From assembly GCF_018613715.1 (NCBI RefSeq), contig NZ_JAGGPT010000006.1, positions 868,001 to 932,000 on the forward strand: a stretch of 64,000 nt of DNA, written 5' to 3'. The stretch's first letter is position 1. Every line of letters begins with the position of its first letter. Source of the stretch: Chryseobacterium sp. ISL-6. GTDB taxonomy: Bacteria > Bacteroidota > Bacteroidia > Flavobacteriales > Weeksellaceae. The translations under genes were made by a program, and so were the position numbers. The notes under the pieces were generated by a model. The model had not been told where the DNA came from. It did not search any database and was given only the letters and a program-made list of their open reading frames with translations. Positions 52,351 through 61,355 of the stretch are shown here, piece by piece.

Positions 52351-52367
52351 TTGCAAATTAAATAAAA

Positions 52368-53033
52368 ATGGTTGATTTTACTGATAACGACGATGATATT
52401 TTCACAGGAAAAGAACATACGCCTATAAGGGAAGATGCTTTTGATAAATCGCCACAGGAAAAAATAGAAAAGATTACTCAGCTTTTTGGGGAAATCATGG
52501 AGACATTGGGAATGGATATGACAGATGACTCCTTAAAAGACTCCCCAAGGCGTGTTGCGAAAATGTATGTAAATGAAATTTTTGGAGGACTGCTGCCAGA
52601 AAATAAGCCAGGCATTTCTAAATTTTCCAATAAGTATAAATACCGACAAATGTTGGTGGAAAAAGATATTACAGTATATTCATTTTGTGAGCATCACTTT
52701 TTGCCAATTATTGGGAAAGCGCATGTTGCCTACATTTCAAATGGTGATGTAATTGGTCTTTCGAAAATTAACAGAATTGTGGATTATTATGCAAAGAGGC
52801 CTCAGGTTCAGGAAAGGCTTACCATGCAGATCGTAAATGCTCTTAAGGAAGCTCTTGGAACAAAAGATGTAGCGTGTATCATAGATGCAAAACATCTTTG
52901 TGTAAACTGCCGCGGAATTAAAGATACAGCCAGTTCTACTATTACTGCAGAATTGAGTGGAATCTTCAGAACCAATCCTATTACAAGACAGGAATTCCTG
53001 CATTATGTAGGAAGTCATACAACTTTGGATTAA
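52368..53033 (+). CDS. folE: GTP cyclohydrolase I
   Basis: A 221-residue enzyme that converts GTP to dihydroneopterin triphosphate, the first step to folates (and in some organisms tetrahydrobiopterin). DSPRRVAKMYVNEIFGGL, SFCEHHFLPIIGKAHVAYI (Cys-His zinc and active-site residues), GLSKINRIVDYYAKRPQVQERLT and HLCVNCRGIKDTAS (second zinc Cys and catalytic His) are all canonical. The acidic N-terminal 30 residues are variable in the family. Divergent from the GNAT-like gene with 99 bp between. Confidence 0.95.
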   Translation: MVDFTDNDDDIFTGKEHTPIREDAFDKSPQEKIEKITQLFGEIMETLGMDMTDDSLKDSPRRVAKMYVNEIFGGLLPENKPGISKFSNKYKYRQMLVEKDITVYSFCEHHFLPIIGKAHVAYISNGDVIGLSKINRIVDYYAKRPQVQERLTMQIVNALKEALGTKDVACIIDAKHLCVNCRGIKDTASSTITAELSGIFRTNPITRQEFLHYVGSHTTLD

Positions 53034-53162
53034 TTGTATTAGATTCTAAAATACAGCAAAGAAATATACGTTGGAGTATTTGACTCAGGGTTATCGGGAT
53101 CATTTATGACATCATTTAAAAACAATTTAATATGGTAAAATTTAAAAAGGTTTCGCATAAAA

Positions 53163-53170
53163 TATTTTTG
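53163..53170 (+). promoter_or_regulatory. -7 box of cysS
   Basis: TATTTTTG, with TTT at 53141-53143 exactly 19 bases upstream. It would give a leader of about 70 bases. The rest of the 53034-53244 gap shows no ORF or structure I can support. Confidence 0.5.
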
Positions 53171-53244
53171 GTAACAATTATTTGTTGTTGCTGAATATAT
53201 CGCGTAAAAAACTTAGATTGAATCATTAAATTAAAACAGACACA

Positions 53245-54711
53245 ATGCAATTAAAAATATATAATTCGCTAACCGCAGAAAAAGAGATATTTAAACCCAT
53301 TTTAGAAGGAAATATTGGAATGTATGTTTGTGGACCTACGGTTTACAGTAATGTACATTTGGGGAATGTAAGAACTTTCCTTTCCTTCGACTTTATTTAT
53401 CGTACTTTAACTCATCTTGGATATAAAGTACGATATGTAAGAAATATTACAGATGCAGGGCACCTTACAGATGATGGAAATGTAGATAATGATAGATTCG
53501 TAAAACAGACCCGACTTGAAAAATTAGAACCTATGGAAATCGTACAGAAATATACAGTTGATTTTCATAAAGTTTTAGACATGTTCAATTTACTGCCTCC
53601 TAATATTGAGCCTACGGCAACAGGACATATTGTTGAGCAAATTGAATTGACCCAAAAATTAATCGAAAGAGGTTTTGCTTACGAAAGCAATGGATCTGTA
53701 TATTTTGATGTTCTTGAGTACAATAGGAGAGGGTTGAATTACGGGGAACTTTCAAAACGTAATATTGAGGAACTTTTTGCTAATACCCGTGATCTTGACG
53801 GACAGGGGGAAAAGAAAAACTCACCGGATTTTGCCTTATGGAAAAAAGCCTCTCCAGCCCACATCATGAGATGGAATTCGCCTTGGGGTGAAGGTTTCCC
53901 TGGATGGCACCTGGAATGTACAGCAATGAGTACTAAATATTTAGGTGAAAAGTTTGATATTCATGGTGGTGGAATGGATCTGAAATTTCCGCACCACGAA
54001 TGTGAGATCGCTCAAGGGAAAGCTTGCAATGATATTGCTCCGGTAAATTACTGGATGCATGCTAATATGTTGACAATGAACGGTCAGCGTATGAGCAAAT
54101 CTACTGGAAATTATATTTTACCAATGCAATTGGTAACTGGAGAAAATGATTTCTTTGAAAAATATTTCCATCCGTCAATTGTGCGTTTTTGCTTCTTACA
54201 GGCTCATTACAGAAGTGTTCTGGATATTTCCAATGATGCAATGATTGCGAGTGAAAAGGGATTCATTAGATTAATGGAGGCTGTAAAAGTATTGAATTCC
54301 ATTACTCCAAACGATGAAAAAGAATCAGGCTTTAATCTTAAAGAATGGAAGACGAAATCCTACGATGCATTAACGGATGATTTTAATTCACCAATACTGA
54401 TAGCGCATTTATTTGAAGCTGTGAAGTTTATTTTTGCTTTAAATGATGACAAAGAAACGATTTCAACAAATGACCTTGAAGATTTAAAATCTACTTTAAA
54501 TGCTTTTATTTTTGATGTCTTAGGTTTACAGGCTATTGAAGAAAATAATAATGAAAAGCTGGATCAGACTTTACAGGTTCTCATCGAGCTAAGAAATCAA
54601 GCCAGAAAGTCTAAGAATTTTGATCTTTCCGATCAGATCAGAGATAAGTTGCTTGCAGAAGGTATTGAACTAAAAGACGGAAGAGACGGTACAACTTACG
54701 TTCTGAATTAA
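53245..54711 (+). CDS. cysS: Cysteinyl-tRNA synthetase
   Basis: A 488-residue class I aminoacyl-tRNA synthetase. [16 protein letters not shown] carries zinc ligand Cys29 and the HIGH-type motif (HLGN 38-41). [45 protein letters not shown] (zinc site) and RMSKSTGN (KMSKS motif, 282-289) are in place. It charges tRNA-Cys with cysteine. Length is typical. Single gene. Confidence 0.96.
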   Translation: MQLKIYNSLTAEKEIFKPILEGNIGMYVCGPTVYSNVHLGNVRTFLSFDFIYRTLTHLGYKVRYVRNITDAGHLTDDGNVDNDRFVKQTRLEKLEPMEIVQKYTVDFHKVLDMFNLLPPNIEPTATGHIVEQIELTQKLIERGFAYESNGSVYFDVLEYNRRGLNYGELSKRNIEELFANTRDLDGQGEKKNSPDFALWKKASPAHIMRWNSPWGEGFPGWHLECTAMSTKYLGEKFDIHGGGMDLKFPHHECEIAQGKACNDIAPVNYWMHANMLTMNGQRMSKSTGNYILPMQLVTGENDFFEKYFHPSIVRFCFLQAHYRSVLDISNDAMIASEKGFIRLMEAVKVLNSITPNDEKESGFNLKEWKTKSYDALTDDFNSPILIAHLFEAVKFIFALNDDKETISTNDLEDLKSTLNAFIFDVLGLQAIEENNNEKLDQTLQVLIELRNQARKSKNFDLSDQIRDKLLAEGIELKDGRDGTTYVLN

Positions 54712-54735
54712 GGCTTAAAATATTTTATAATATCC

Positions 54736-54812
54736 TCCCGCAGGTTTTGCAGATAGCACAGATTTTTAAACAAAATCATAGGTTAGATCCGCAAAATATG
54801 CGGGATTTTTTT
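54736..54812 (+). repeat. Intergenic GC-tipped palindromic element (CCCGCA...TGCGGG)
   Basis: TCCCGCAGGTTTTGCAGAT (54736-54754) is the imperfect complement of ATCCGCAAAATATGCGGGA (54787-54805), differing at few positions, with a run of seven Ts after the second arm. The AT core between them is 32 bases. It stands out in composition from its AT-rich surroundings. I recall similar CCCGCAGATT-type palindromes scattered in Chryseobacterium intergenic DNA. It may act as the cysS terminator. Confidence 0.65.
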
Positions 54813-54883
54813 CTTCCGCTGAAGGAGGAATCTTAATCATGTAAGTAAAGCAGGTGTTTTAGAGGAAATTAAAGAATATGCTT

Positions 54884-54919
54884 ATACTATTATTAAATGT
54901 TTAAATAATAGTATTTTTT
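54884..54919 (+). terminator. AT-only hairpin with T-run
   Basis: ATACTATTATT and AATAATAGTAT form an 11-bp stem around a 9-base loop, then six Ts. With one GC pair it is weak thermodynamically. It could be a terminator remnant or a regulatory dyad upstream of the T9SS cargo gene, whose probable promoter (TTG 54918-54920, TAACTTAG 54942-54949) begins in its right arm. Confidence 0.45.
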
Positions 54920-54985
54920 GTTATTCAATTCTAAAATTGTGTAACTTAGTAGTAACAAACTTATTACGATCTAAATTCTACAACT

Positions 54986-56152
54986 ATGAAAAAACATTTA
55001 TTCCCTCTAATCTTGCTGTTATTAGGAACTCAGGCTTCTGCGCAGCAAGATTTTTTTGCGCTTACCGGAAAAGATACTCCGAGTATTATTTTTAATGATT
55101 TCCGAGCGATTGATATTGCTAACGGTGTTTCTGGTGAAACAGTCTTTACATCTGATTCTTCCGCAAAAGTCTTTTCGCAATCGAGAAATAGTTCTGTTAC
55201 GGAAAATAGAAATTCCTATGACAATGCTCAGTCAATGACTATGGCAGCACTTGCATATGATTCATCTGGAAATAATTTGATTTATATGCCCATGTTTTCA
55301 TCAAACGTTTATGTTTTAAATGCTAAAACGAAAGAAATTACTTTGATAGAGAATAACATGACTAAGGTAACAGCTTGTGATATCAATTCTCATATAACAA
55401 GAATGGCAACAGGGTATGATGGAAATATCTATGCAATGAATAACGCGGGAACCCAATTTTTACAAATCAGTAAAAAGAACAATCAATATTCAGTTACCGA
55501 TCTGGGTATTGTTAAAGATGATATTTCCAATGGAAAGAATTCATTTACAACAATCGAAACTGGTTTTGGTGGCGATATGATTGCAGATGCAGAAAATAAC
55601 TTCTATGTTTTTTCAACTTCAGGAAATGTTTTTAAAGTTTTAAAAAACGAGCTGAAGGCAAAATTTATAGGTAAAATTATCGGTCTTCCGGAAAATTATT
55701 CAGTGAATGGTTCTGCCGTGAATTCAAAAGGTAAAGTGGTTGTCGCAAGTGCAAAAGGAGCTCCTTTATATGAAGTGGATTTGCAAACTTTAGAAGCCCG
55801 TCAGCTTTCCGGAAATTTAAACTTACATATCTATGACCTGGCAAGTAAATATTTTGCAAATGATAGGTCTGCTATAGCCATTACCTCTAATCACTTGGAT
55901 ATCTATCCAACTAAAGTAGATGAACGTTTTATTACCGTTGATGCTAATGATAAAAATATAAAAGGAAATCTAAAGATTGATATTTATGATATGTCCGGGA
56001 AGAGTGTATTGAAACACAATTTATCTGCAAAAGGAGGAACCGTAAATCAGAAAATAGATCTGGGCAATTTAGTGAGTGGTGCATATATAGTAAACATTAC
56101 AGAAGACTCTAGTAAAATATTATTGAATAAGAAGATTCTAGTGACAAAATAA
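54986..56152 (+). CDS. T9SS type A sorting-domain protein, WD/propeller-like
   Basis: A 388-residue secreted protein: signal peptide (cleavage after TQASA), a beta-rich body (about 25-305) with repeating blades such as LAYDSSGNNLIYMPMFSSNVYVLNAKTKEITLI and GFGGDMIADAENNFYVFSTSGNVFKV that suggest a propeller, and a type IX C-terminal domain (about 308-388: DIYPTKVDERFITV, LKIDIYDMSGKSVLKHNL, LVSGAYIVNITEDSSKILLNKKILVTK). It should be moved to the cell surface by T9SS. There is no catalytic motif; function unknown. A strong terminator follows. Confidence 0.82.
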   Translation: MKKHLFPLILLLLGTQASAQQDFFALTGKDTPSIIFNDFRAIDIANGVSGETVFTSDSSAKVFSQSRNSSVTENRNSYDNAQSMTMAALAYDSSGNNLIYMPMFSSNVYVLNAKTKEITLIENNMTKVTACDINSHITRMATGYDGNIYAMNNAGTQFLQISKKNNQYSVTDLGIVKDDISNGKNSFTTIETGFGGDMIADAENNFYVFSTSGNVFKVLKNELKAKFIGKIIGLPENYSVNGSAVNSKGKVVVASAKGAPLYEVDLQTLEARQLSGNLNLHIYDLASKYFANDRSAIAITSNHLDIYPTKVDERFITVDANDKNIKGNLKIDIYDMSGKSVLKHNLSAKGGTVNQKIDLGNLVSGAYIVNITEDSSKILLNKKILVTK

Positions 56153-56173
56153 TCTTCTATATTTTTATCTTCT

Positions 56174-56209
56174 AAAAAACCTTTTCAAGTATTTTGAAAA
56201 GGTTTTTTT
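56174..56209 (+). terminator. Strong intrinsic terminator
   Basis: AAAAAACCTTTTCAA and TTGAAAAGGTTTTTT, a 15-bp stem including flanking A/T runs, with a 5-base loop. Confidence 0.9.
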
Positions 56210-56277
56210 AATGAATATTTGACATTCTATAAGTTTTGTTTTTCAAGATTAAAATGTATTTTTATAAAAAAATAGAG

Positions 56278-58929
56278 ATGAAATTATACTTTAATATTGG
56301 TTACAGCGCGAAAATTGGAGAGGGTTTACACTTGTTGATCATTGAAGAAGGAGCTGCAGCTAAGACCCATAAAATGTTTTATACTGAAAACGGTTTATGG
56401 AAATGTGAAGTTGATTATTTTTCAAAATCTATTTCTTATCAGTATCAGCTTGTTGATGAAAAAGGAAATGTTTTGAGAGAAGAATTTGTATCTCATCACC
56501 TTAGCTTTCCTCATAACTACAAGGAATTCTTAATTTTTGATGAATGGAATAACAGAAATTTCCCGGAGAATTATCTAACTAATAAAATTCTTTATAATAA
56601 GCTTAATCAGTTTGTTCCTGAGAAAGTGACCGTTCTGAAAAAACATACACACTTATTTCGGATTGAAGCTCCAATTTATAACCCAAGCTGGAAAATTGTT
56701 GTTTTTGGAAGTACAGAGTCTTTAGGGAGATGGGATTACGAAAAAGCAATTCATTTATCTCAGACAGATTTCGGTGTTTGGGAAGCATCAATAGAAATTC
56801 CTGAAAATGAATTTATCCAATATAAATATTGTATTTATGACCTAAACTTAGGTAAGGTAGTAGACGTTGAAACAGGTGAAAATAGATTTGCCATTCCAAA
56901 TATGCAAAAAGATGTTCTGCAAATTCTTTCTAACCACTATTTTAAATTTAAATCTTATCAGATGTATCATGACGCAGGGGTAGCAATTCCTGTGTTCTCA
57001 TTGCGTAGTGAAGATGGATTTGGTGTAGGGGAATTTACTGATATGAAAAAACTGGCAGAATGGGCTAAAGAAACTGATCTTGGCATTATTCAGATTCTTC
57101 CTATTAATGATACTACAGCAAACTATTCATGGACAGATTCTTATCCTTATGCTGCTGTTTCGGTTTATGCGCTACATCCGCAATATATTTCACTGGAAAA
57201 TCTTGATTTTTCTATACCGAAGGATTTAGTACAAGAATATCAGGAGGAAAAAACAGAATTGAATACATTAGATTTAATCGATTATGAAAAGGTTATTGCA
57301 GGTAAATGGAAATATTTAAAAACCATTTTCAATATTGAGAAAGAGAAAATATATAAAGATCGAAACTTTAAAAAATTTATAAAAGATAATGAAGACTGGT
57401 TGATACCTTATTCGGCATTTTGTGTATTGAGGGATAAATACAAAACCCCAAACTTCAACAATTGGAAAACACATAAAAAATATATTGCTGGAAAGATTTC
57501 ACCATTCTTTTCTGCAAAGAACAAAGAATATGATAATTCCATGCTTCATGCCTGGGTGCAATTTCAGCTTCATAAACAATTAAAAGATGCTGTTGATCAT
57601 ATCCATAATCTAGGGGTTTCTGTGAAAGGTGACTTGCCGATTGGTATTTACAGATATTCTGTAGAAGCCTGGGCGGAGCCGGAACTTTTCGGAATGGACT
57701 TTCAGGCTGGAGCTCCACCTGATCAGTTTACAGAATTGGGTCAGAACTGGGAATTTCCAACTTACAATTGGGAAGCTATGAAAGATGATAACTACAAGTG
57801 GTGGAAAAATAGATTTAAAGCATTGGAACAATACTTTGATGCTATGCGAATTGATCATATTTTAGGATTTTTCAGAATATGGAGAATGCCTATTTCAGCA
57901 ACTCAAGGCATTTTGGGATATTTTTATCCTGCTGTTCCTATTGTCTTGGAAGAATTTAAAGCATTAAATATTCCTTTCAATTTTGGCAGATATTGTAAGC
58001 CCTTTATCAATGACCAGATCCTATGGAATTATTTAGGAGAAGACAGTAATAAAGCATTAGAATTTCTCATTAATAATTTTGATGGGACCTATTCATTTAG
58101 AGAAGAATTTGATACCCAAAGAAAGCTGTCAGAGTATTTTAAAAAATATCCTCAGAAATCTCTTGAAGAAAAATTGATTTTACTTTGTGCCAATGTTTTA
58201 TTTTTAACGGAAGAAAGGGACGGAAAGACGGTTTATCATCCTAGGTTTAAGGTGTACGATACCGATTCATATAATTATTTATCTGATTGGGAGAAAAATT
58301 CAATATATGATTTATACCATGATTATTTCTTTAGAAGACAAGATTATCTATGGTATGAAAAGGCTATGGAAAAGCTTCCTGTTATTCTGAATTCCACTAA
58401 AATGCTGATCTGTGGTGAGGATTTAGGAATGGTTCCAACTTGTGTTCCTGTAGTAATGGATGAGCTGGGTATCGTGGCATTAAAAGTTCAGCGGATGCCA
58501 TCGGATGCCATTCCGTTTTACAATCCTAAATATGCAAGCTATATGAATGTGGTGACCGCTTCATCCCATGATAGCTCAACGCTAAGGCAGTGGTGGACTG
58601 AAAACAGGGAATTAACGCAGACCTATTTCAATAAACAATTAGTACAATATGGGAAGGCTCCGGAAGAACTGGATGCGAATCTAGCTGAAATCATTATGAA
58701 GCAACATCTTTATAATGATGCTATGTTGGCTGTCTTTCCTTTGCAGGAATTTTTAGCCACAGATAAAGAGCTCACAAATCCAAAAATGGATAATGAGCGA
58801 ATTAATGATCCTTCTGTTTTTCCTCATTACTGGCGTTATCGAATGCATCTGAACCTGGAAGGTTTAATTGAAAACACCCATTTTAATGAAAAAATCAGCA
58901 GTTGGATAAAAGATAGTGGCAGAAACTAA
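56278..58929 (+). CDS. malQ: 4-alpha-glucanotransferase with N-terminal starch-binding (CBM20) domains
   Basis: About 883 residues from ATG 56278; the frame is open from 56236 but the upstream part has no domain. Residues about 1-115 and 122-230 are two CBM20-like starch-binding domains (the second with NPSWKIVVFGSTESLGRWDYEKAIHL). The GH77 catalytic barrel follows: VFSLRSEDGFGVGEF, MRIDHILGFFRIWRMP (nucleophile Asp), ICGEDLGMVP (acid/base Glu) and SSHDSSTLRQWW. It rearranges maltodextrins in the cytosol, feeding glycogen or maltose metabolism. The plant DPE2-like CBM20-GH77 layout is usual for Bacteroidota. Confidence 0.92.
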   Translation: MKLYFNIGYSAKIGEGLHLLIIEEGAAAKTHKMFYTENGLWKCEVDYFSKSISYQYQLVDEKGNVLREEFVSHHLSFPHNYKEFLIFDEWNNRNFPENYLTNKILYNKLNQFVPEKVTVLKKHTHLFRIEAPIYNPSWKIVVFGSTESLGRWDYEKAIHLSQTDFGVWEASIEIPENEFIQYKYCIYDLNLGKVVDVETGENRFAIPNMQKDVLQILSNHYFKFKSYQMYHDAGVAIPVFSLRSEDGFGVGEFTDMKKLAEWAKETDLGIIQILPINDTTANYSWTDSYPYAAVSVYALHPQYISLENLDFSIPKDLVQEYQEEKTELNTLDLIDYEKVIAGKWKYLKTIFNIEKEKIYKDRNFKKFIKDNEDWLIPYSAFCVLRDKYKTPNFNNWKTHKKYIAGKISPFFSAKNKEYDNSMLHAWVQFQLHKQLKDAVDHIHNLGVSVKGDLPIGIYRYSVEAWAEPELFGMDFQAGAPPDQFTELGQNWEFPTYNWEAMKDDNYKWWKNRFKALEQYFDAMRIDHILGFFRIWRMPISATQGILGYFYPAVPIVLEEFKALNIPFNFGRYCKPFINDQILWNYLGEDSNKALEFLINNFDGTYSFREEFDTQRKLSEYFKKYPQKSLEEKLILLCANVLFLTEERDGKTVYHPRFKVYDTDSYNYLSDWEKNSIYDLYHDYFFRRQDYLWYEKAMEKLPVILNSTKMLICGEDLGMVPTCVPVVMDELGIVALKVQRMPSDAIPFYNPKYASYMNVVTASSHDSSTLRQWWTENRELTQTYFNKQLVQYGKAPEELDANLAEIIMKQHLYNDAMLAVFPLQEFLATDKELTNPKMDNERINDPSVFPHYWRYRMHLNLEGLIENTHFNEKISSWIKDSGRN

Positions 58930-58968
58930 TATTTAACATCTGATTATCAATTAATTAACAATAATTTA

Positions 58969-59005
58969 AAAGAAGTTTGGTCTAAAGATTTAACTTCTTT
59001 TTTTT
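58969..59005 (+). terminator. Intrinsic terminator of malQ
   Basis: AAAGAAGTT (58969-58977) pairs with AACTTCTTT (58992-59000), followed by more Ts. Confidence 0.75.
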
Positions 59006-59069
59006 ATTTATATCAAAGAGATAGAATAGAGATATTCTACTATATACTAACCAATTAACGATATTAACG

Positions 59070-60023
59070 ATGAAAAATATACTTTTAGGATTTGCTCTGG
59101 GTTTGGCGACTTTGTCGTACGCTCAGCAGTATCCAAATAACGGTTGGGGTGATGAAGGATATGGAAATAATAGTGAGTACTATAATGACCAGGACGATCA
59201 GAACTATTTTCCCGATGACTATTATTATGATTATCCTCAGGATTACTATCCAAGTGATTATTATCAAAGCTATTACAATGACTATCGAAATAGTGTGACC
59301 AGTATCAACTGGAATGTATTCTTTGCTCAAAACAGATTAAACCGTTGGCAGATCGATCAGATTCTGTATCTGAATAATCTATATTCAAGTTTTTCAAGCT
59401 GGAATAATTTCTACAGATATAATCCTGACAGATGGTATTATGACAGGTTTTATGCGATGCAAAGAATTTTAGGACCAAGGGTATTTATTACTTTCCAAAA
59501 CAATTATTATCATGGTTCAAGTCCTATCGTTTATTTTCAAAATTACAGAAGAACGTACTATGTTCCGAGATATAGAGTAATGCCTCGCTATAGAAGTATA
59601 AATATCAATATTTACAGAGTGGACAGAAGTAGATTCCGTCGCCAGGATAATCCTACTCTAAGAGTTGTTTCTACCAGAAATTATTCGGGATTCAGAAATA
59701 ATGACAACAGAAACCAGGGAAATAATGGATTTAGAAATGATGGCGGCTTCAGGAACTCAGATAATAATGGGGTGAGAAATAACAGTGGATTTAGAAATGG
59801 GAACAGTGGAAATGTTGAAAGACCAAGTAATAGTGGATTTAGGAATAACAGAAACCAGGATGCAGTAAGAGAAAATACTCCACGTAGAGAAAATAATGGT
59901 TTCCGAAATGGTGGTGGTGATGGTTTTAGACAGCAAAGAACTGAGAACTCAGCGCCTAGACAACAGAATAATGGAAACAATAATAGGGGTTCCGGATTCA
60001 GACAAAAGTTAGCGAATAATTAA
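59070..60023 (+). CDS. Exported low-complexity protein with Tyr/Asp-rich and GFRN-repeat regions
   Basis: A 317-residue protein with signal peptide (cleavage after TLSYA). Residues about 20-75 are extremely rich in Tyr, Asp, Asn and Gln (DYYYDYPQDYYPSDYYQSYY). A conserved-looking middle (about 77-165) contains INWNVFFAQNRLNRWQIDQILYLNNLYSSFSSW. Residues 200-317 are a disordered Arg/Asn/Gly-rich tail with about nine GFRN-type repeats (GFRNNDN, GFRNDG, GFRNSD, GFRQQR). It should be periplasmic or outer-membrane and strongly basic at the C-terminus. I do not recognise the family. The tail resembles RG-rich nucleic-acid- or polyanion-binding regions. Confidence 0.7.
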   Translation: MKNILLGFALGLATLSYAQQYPNNGWGDEGYGNNSEYYNDQDDQNYFPDDYYYDYPQDYYPSDYYQSYYNDYRNSVTSINWNVFFAQNRLNRWQIDQILYLNNLYSSFSSWNNFYRYNPDRWYYDRFYAMQRILGPRVFITFQNNYYHGSSPIVYFQNYRRTYYVPRYRVMPRYRSININIYRVDRSRFRRQDNPTLRVVSTRNYSGFRNNDNRNQGNNGFRNDGGFRNSDNNGVRNNSGFRNGNSGNVERPSNSGFRNNRNQDAVRENTPRRENNGFRNGGGDGFRQQRTENSAPRQQNNGNNNRGSGFRQKLANN

Positions 60024-60051
60024 TTTTCATATATTATATTTAAGTGGTGTG

Positions 60052-60083
60052 AAGGGTAGGTTGTTATGATCTGCCCTTTTTTT
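60052..60083 (+). terminator. Intrinsic terminator
   Basis: AAGGGTAG (60052-60059) pairs with CTGCCCTT (60071-60078) with one wobble, followed by a T-run. Confidence 0.75.
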
Positions 60084-60208
60084 ATTTTCTATTTCTTGAT
60101 TTATATTTTTAATATTAAAAATTAACATTTTTTATGAATATTTGGATTTAACTTAAGTTTTAATTAATAATCAAAAAGATGTATAACAATTAATTAAAGA
60201 TATAAAAA

Positions 60209-60652
60209 ATGAAAAAATTAATTTTAACCCTAGCATTTATAGGAATGGGAAGTTTTGCAATGGCTCAACAAACTACTCCTCAGGATAAACCGTCGAAAGC
60301 AGAAATGCAGCAAAAAAGACAACAAAAAGAGCAGGAGCATTTGGATAAAATGCAGAAAGACCTGAATTTAAGTCAGGGCCAAGTTGCTCAAATTAAAGAT
60401 CTTCATGCTAAGAGAAAAGCAGAGATGAAATCTGAGTTTGACAAAAACAAAGGAGATAGACAGGCCAAGATGGAGGAGATGAAAGCTAAAAGAGAGCAAA
60501 TGGATGCAGATATGAAAAAGATCTTAACTCCAGAACAGTATACTAAATGGCAGGCTGACAGACAAGCTAAAATGGAGCAGAGAAGATCAATGATGAAAGA
60601 TAAAAAAATGATGGATAAGCCAATGAATACAGTGACGCCAGCTGCAAACTAA
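60209..60652 (+). CDS. Small exported helical protein, Spy/CpxP-like
   Basis: A 147-residue protein with signal peptide (cleavage after FAMA) and a highly charged helical mature part. Two LTxxQ-like motifs, LNLSQGQ and ILTPEQY, about 55 residues apart are the hallmark of periplasmic Spy/CpxP-type chaperone and stress proteins. The C-terminus is Met/Lys-rich (RRSMMKDKKMMDKPMN), which could bind metal or act as a flexible tail. It has its own terminator. A generic coiled protein cannot be ruled out. Confidence 0.68.
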   Translation: MKKLILTLAFIGMGSFAMAQQTTPQDKPSKAEMQQKRQQKEQEHLDKMQKDLNLSQGQVAQIKDLHAKRKAEMKSEFDKNKGDRQAKMEEMKAKREQMDADMKKILTPEQYTKWQADRQAKMEQRRSMMKDKKMMDKPMNTVTPAAN

Positions 60653-60684
60653 GAACTTGTAATTTTTATTTTTTAATGTGTTGG

Positions 60685-60709
60685 GGACGGAAGTAATTCC
60701 GTCCTTTTT
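60685..60709 (+). terminator. Intrinsic terminator
   Basis: GGACGGAA-GTAA-TTCCGTCC with an 8-bp perfect stem followed by TTTTT. Confidence 0.88.
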
Positions 60710-60731
60710 GTATTAATTTTCCTTAATTTTT

Positions 60732-60761
60732 TTGAAATCGGGCTTTAATTCCGTAATTTTG
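60732..60761 (+). promoter_or_regulatory. Consensus promoter of ferritin gene (TTG-N19-TAATTTTG)
   Basis: TTG at 60732-60734, exactly 19 bases, then TAATTTTG at 60754-60761; 17 bases to the ATG. It is one of two promoters here that match the full -33/-7 pair exactly (the other precedes the HxlR gene). Confidence 0.75.
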
Positions 60762-60778
60762 AATATAATCTTTTTATT

Positions 60779-61288
60779 ATGGTAAGCGAAAAAATTGCAA
60801 AATTAGTCAACGAACAAATAGCCCACGAACAATATGCCGCTCAATATTATCTTTCAATGTCTGCTTGGTTTTCAAGTAAAGACCTTGATGGTATTGCTAA
60901 TTATTTCAGGGTTCAAAGCAAAGAGGAACTAATGCATGCTGATAAAATGTTTGATTATTTAAATGATGTAGGAGGAGAAATTATCATCGGAGAGATTCCG
61001 AAACCACCTCATGAATTTGATAATGCTACAGATATCTTTGAAAAGGCACTAGCACATGAAAAAATAGTAACTAAAAGTATTTTTAATATAGTAAAGAATG
61101 CTAATGATGAGGGAGATTTTGCAACAACTTCTTTTTTACAATGGTTCATTAATGAACAGGTAGAAGAGGAGGCAAGTGCATCTCAATTGGTTACTAAGAT
61201 CAGAATGGTTTGTGATAACCCTTCAGCATTATATCTTTTTGATCAGGAATTGGCTCAGCGGGTTTTTGTTCCAGCTGCTCAGGCATAA
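60779..61288 (+). CDS. ftnA: Non-heme ferritin (FtnA-type)
   Basis: A 169-residue ferritin that oxidises and stores iron in a 24-subunit shell. The ferroxidase residues are visible in LVNEQIAHEQYAAQYYLSMSAWF, VQSKEELMHADKMFDYL and INEQVEEEASASQLVTKI. There is no haem Met site of bacterioferritin. It is cytosolic, unlike the two exported ferritin-like proteins at 20.5-22.0 kb. A bidirectional terminator follows. Confidence 0.95.
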   Translation: MVSEKIAKLVNEQIAHEQYAAQYYLSMSAWFSSKDLDGIANYFRVQSKEELMHADKMFDYLNDVGGEIIIGEIPKPPHEFDNATDIFEKALAHEKIVTKSIFNIVKNANDEGDFATTSFLQWFINEQVEEEASASQLVTKIRMVCDNPSALYLFDQELAQRVFVPAAQA

Positions 61289-61309
61289 GACTAAAATAAG
61301 GACTAATAA

Positions 61310-61340
61310 AAAAGAGTGAACTTTTAAAGTTCACTCTTTT
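61310..61340. terminator. Bidirectional terminator
   Basis: AAAAGAGTGAAC-TTTTAAA-GTTCACTCTTTT, 12-bp stem with A- and T-runs on both sides, between ftnA (+) and the lipoprotein gene (-). Confidence 0.9.
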
Positions 61341-61355
61341 GTTTTTATTAAATTC

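Noticed and set aside
52269..52418. N-terminal extension of the GNAT-like gene
   Set aside because: It has low-complexity Ile/Asn/Phe composition, overlaps the folE promoter and start, and the conserved start is at 52268.
54884..54919. Phage or integron attachment site
   Set aside because: The 11-bp AT palindrome has no integrase, tRNA gene or cassette nearby; a weak terminator or dyad is enough.
59085..59330. Ile/Val-rich minus-strand frame resembling membrane segments
   Set aside because: It is the complement of the Tyr/Asp-rich stretch of the exported protein, which has a signal peptide in the sense frame.
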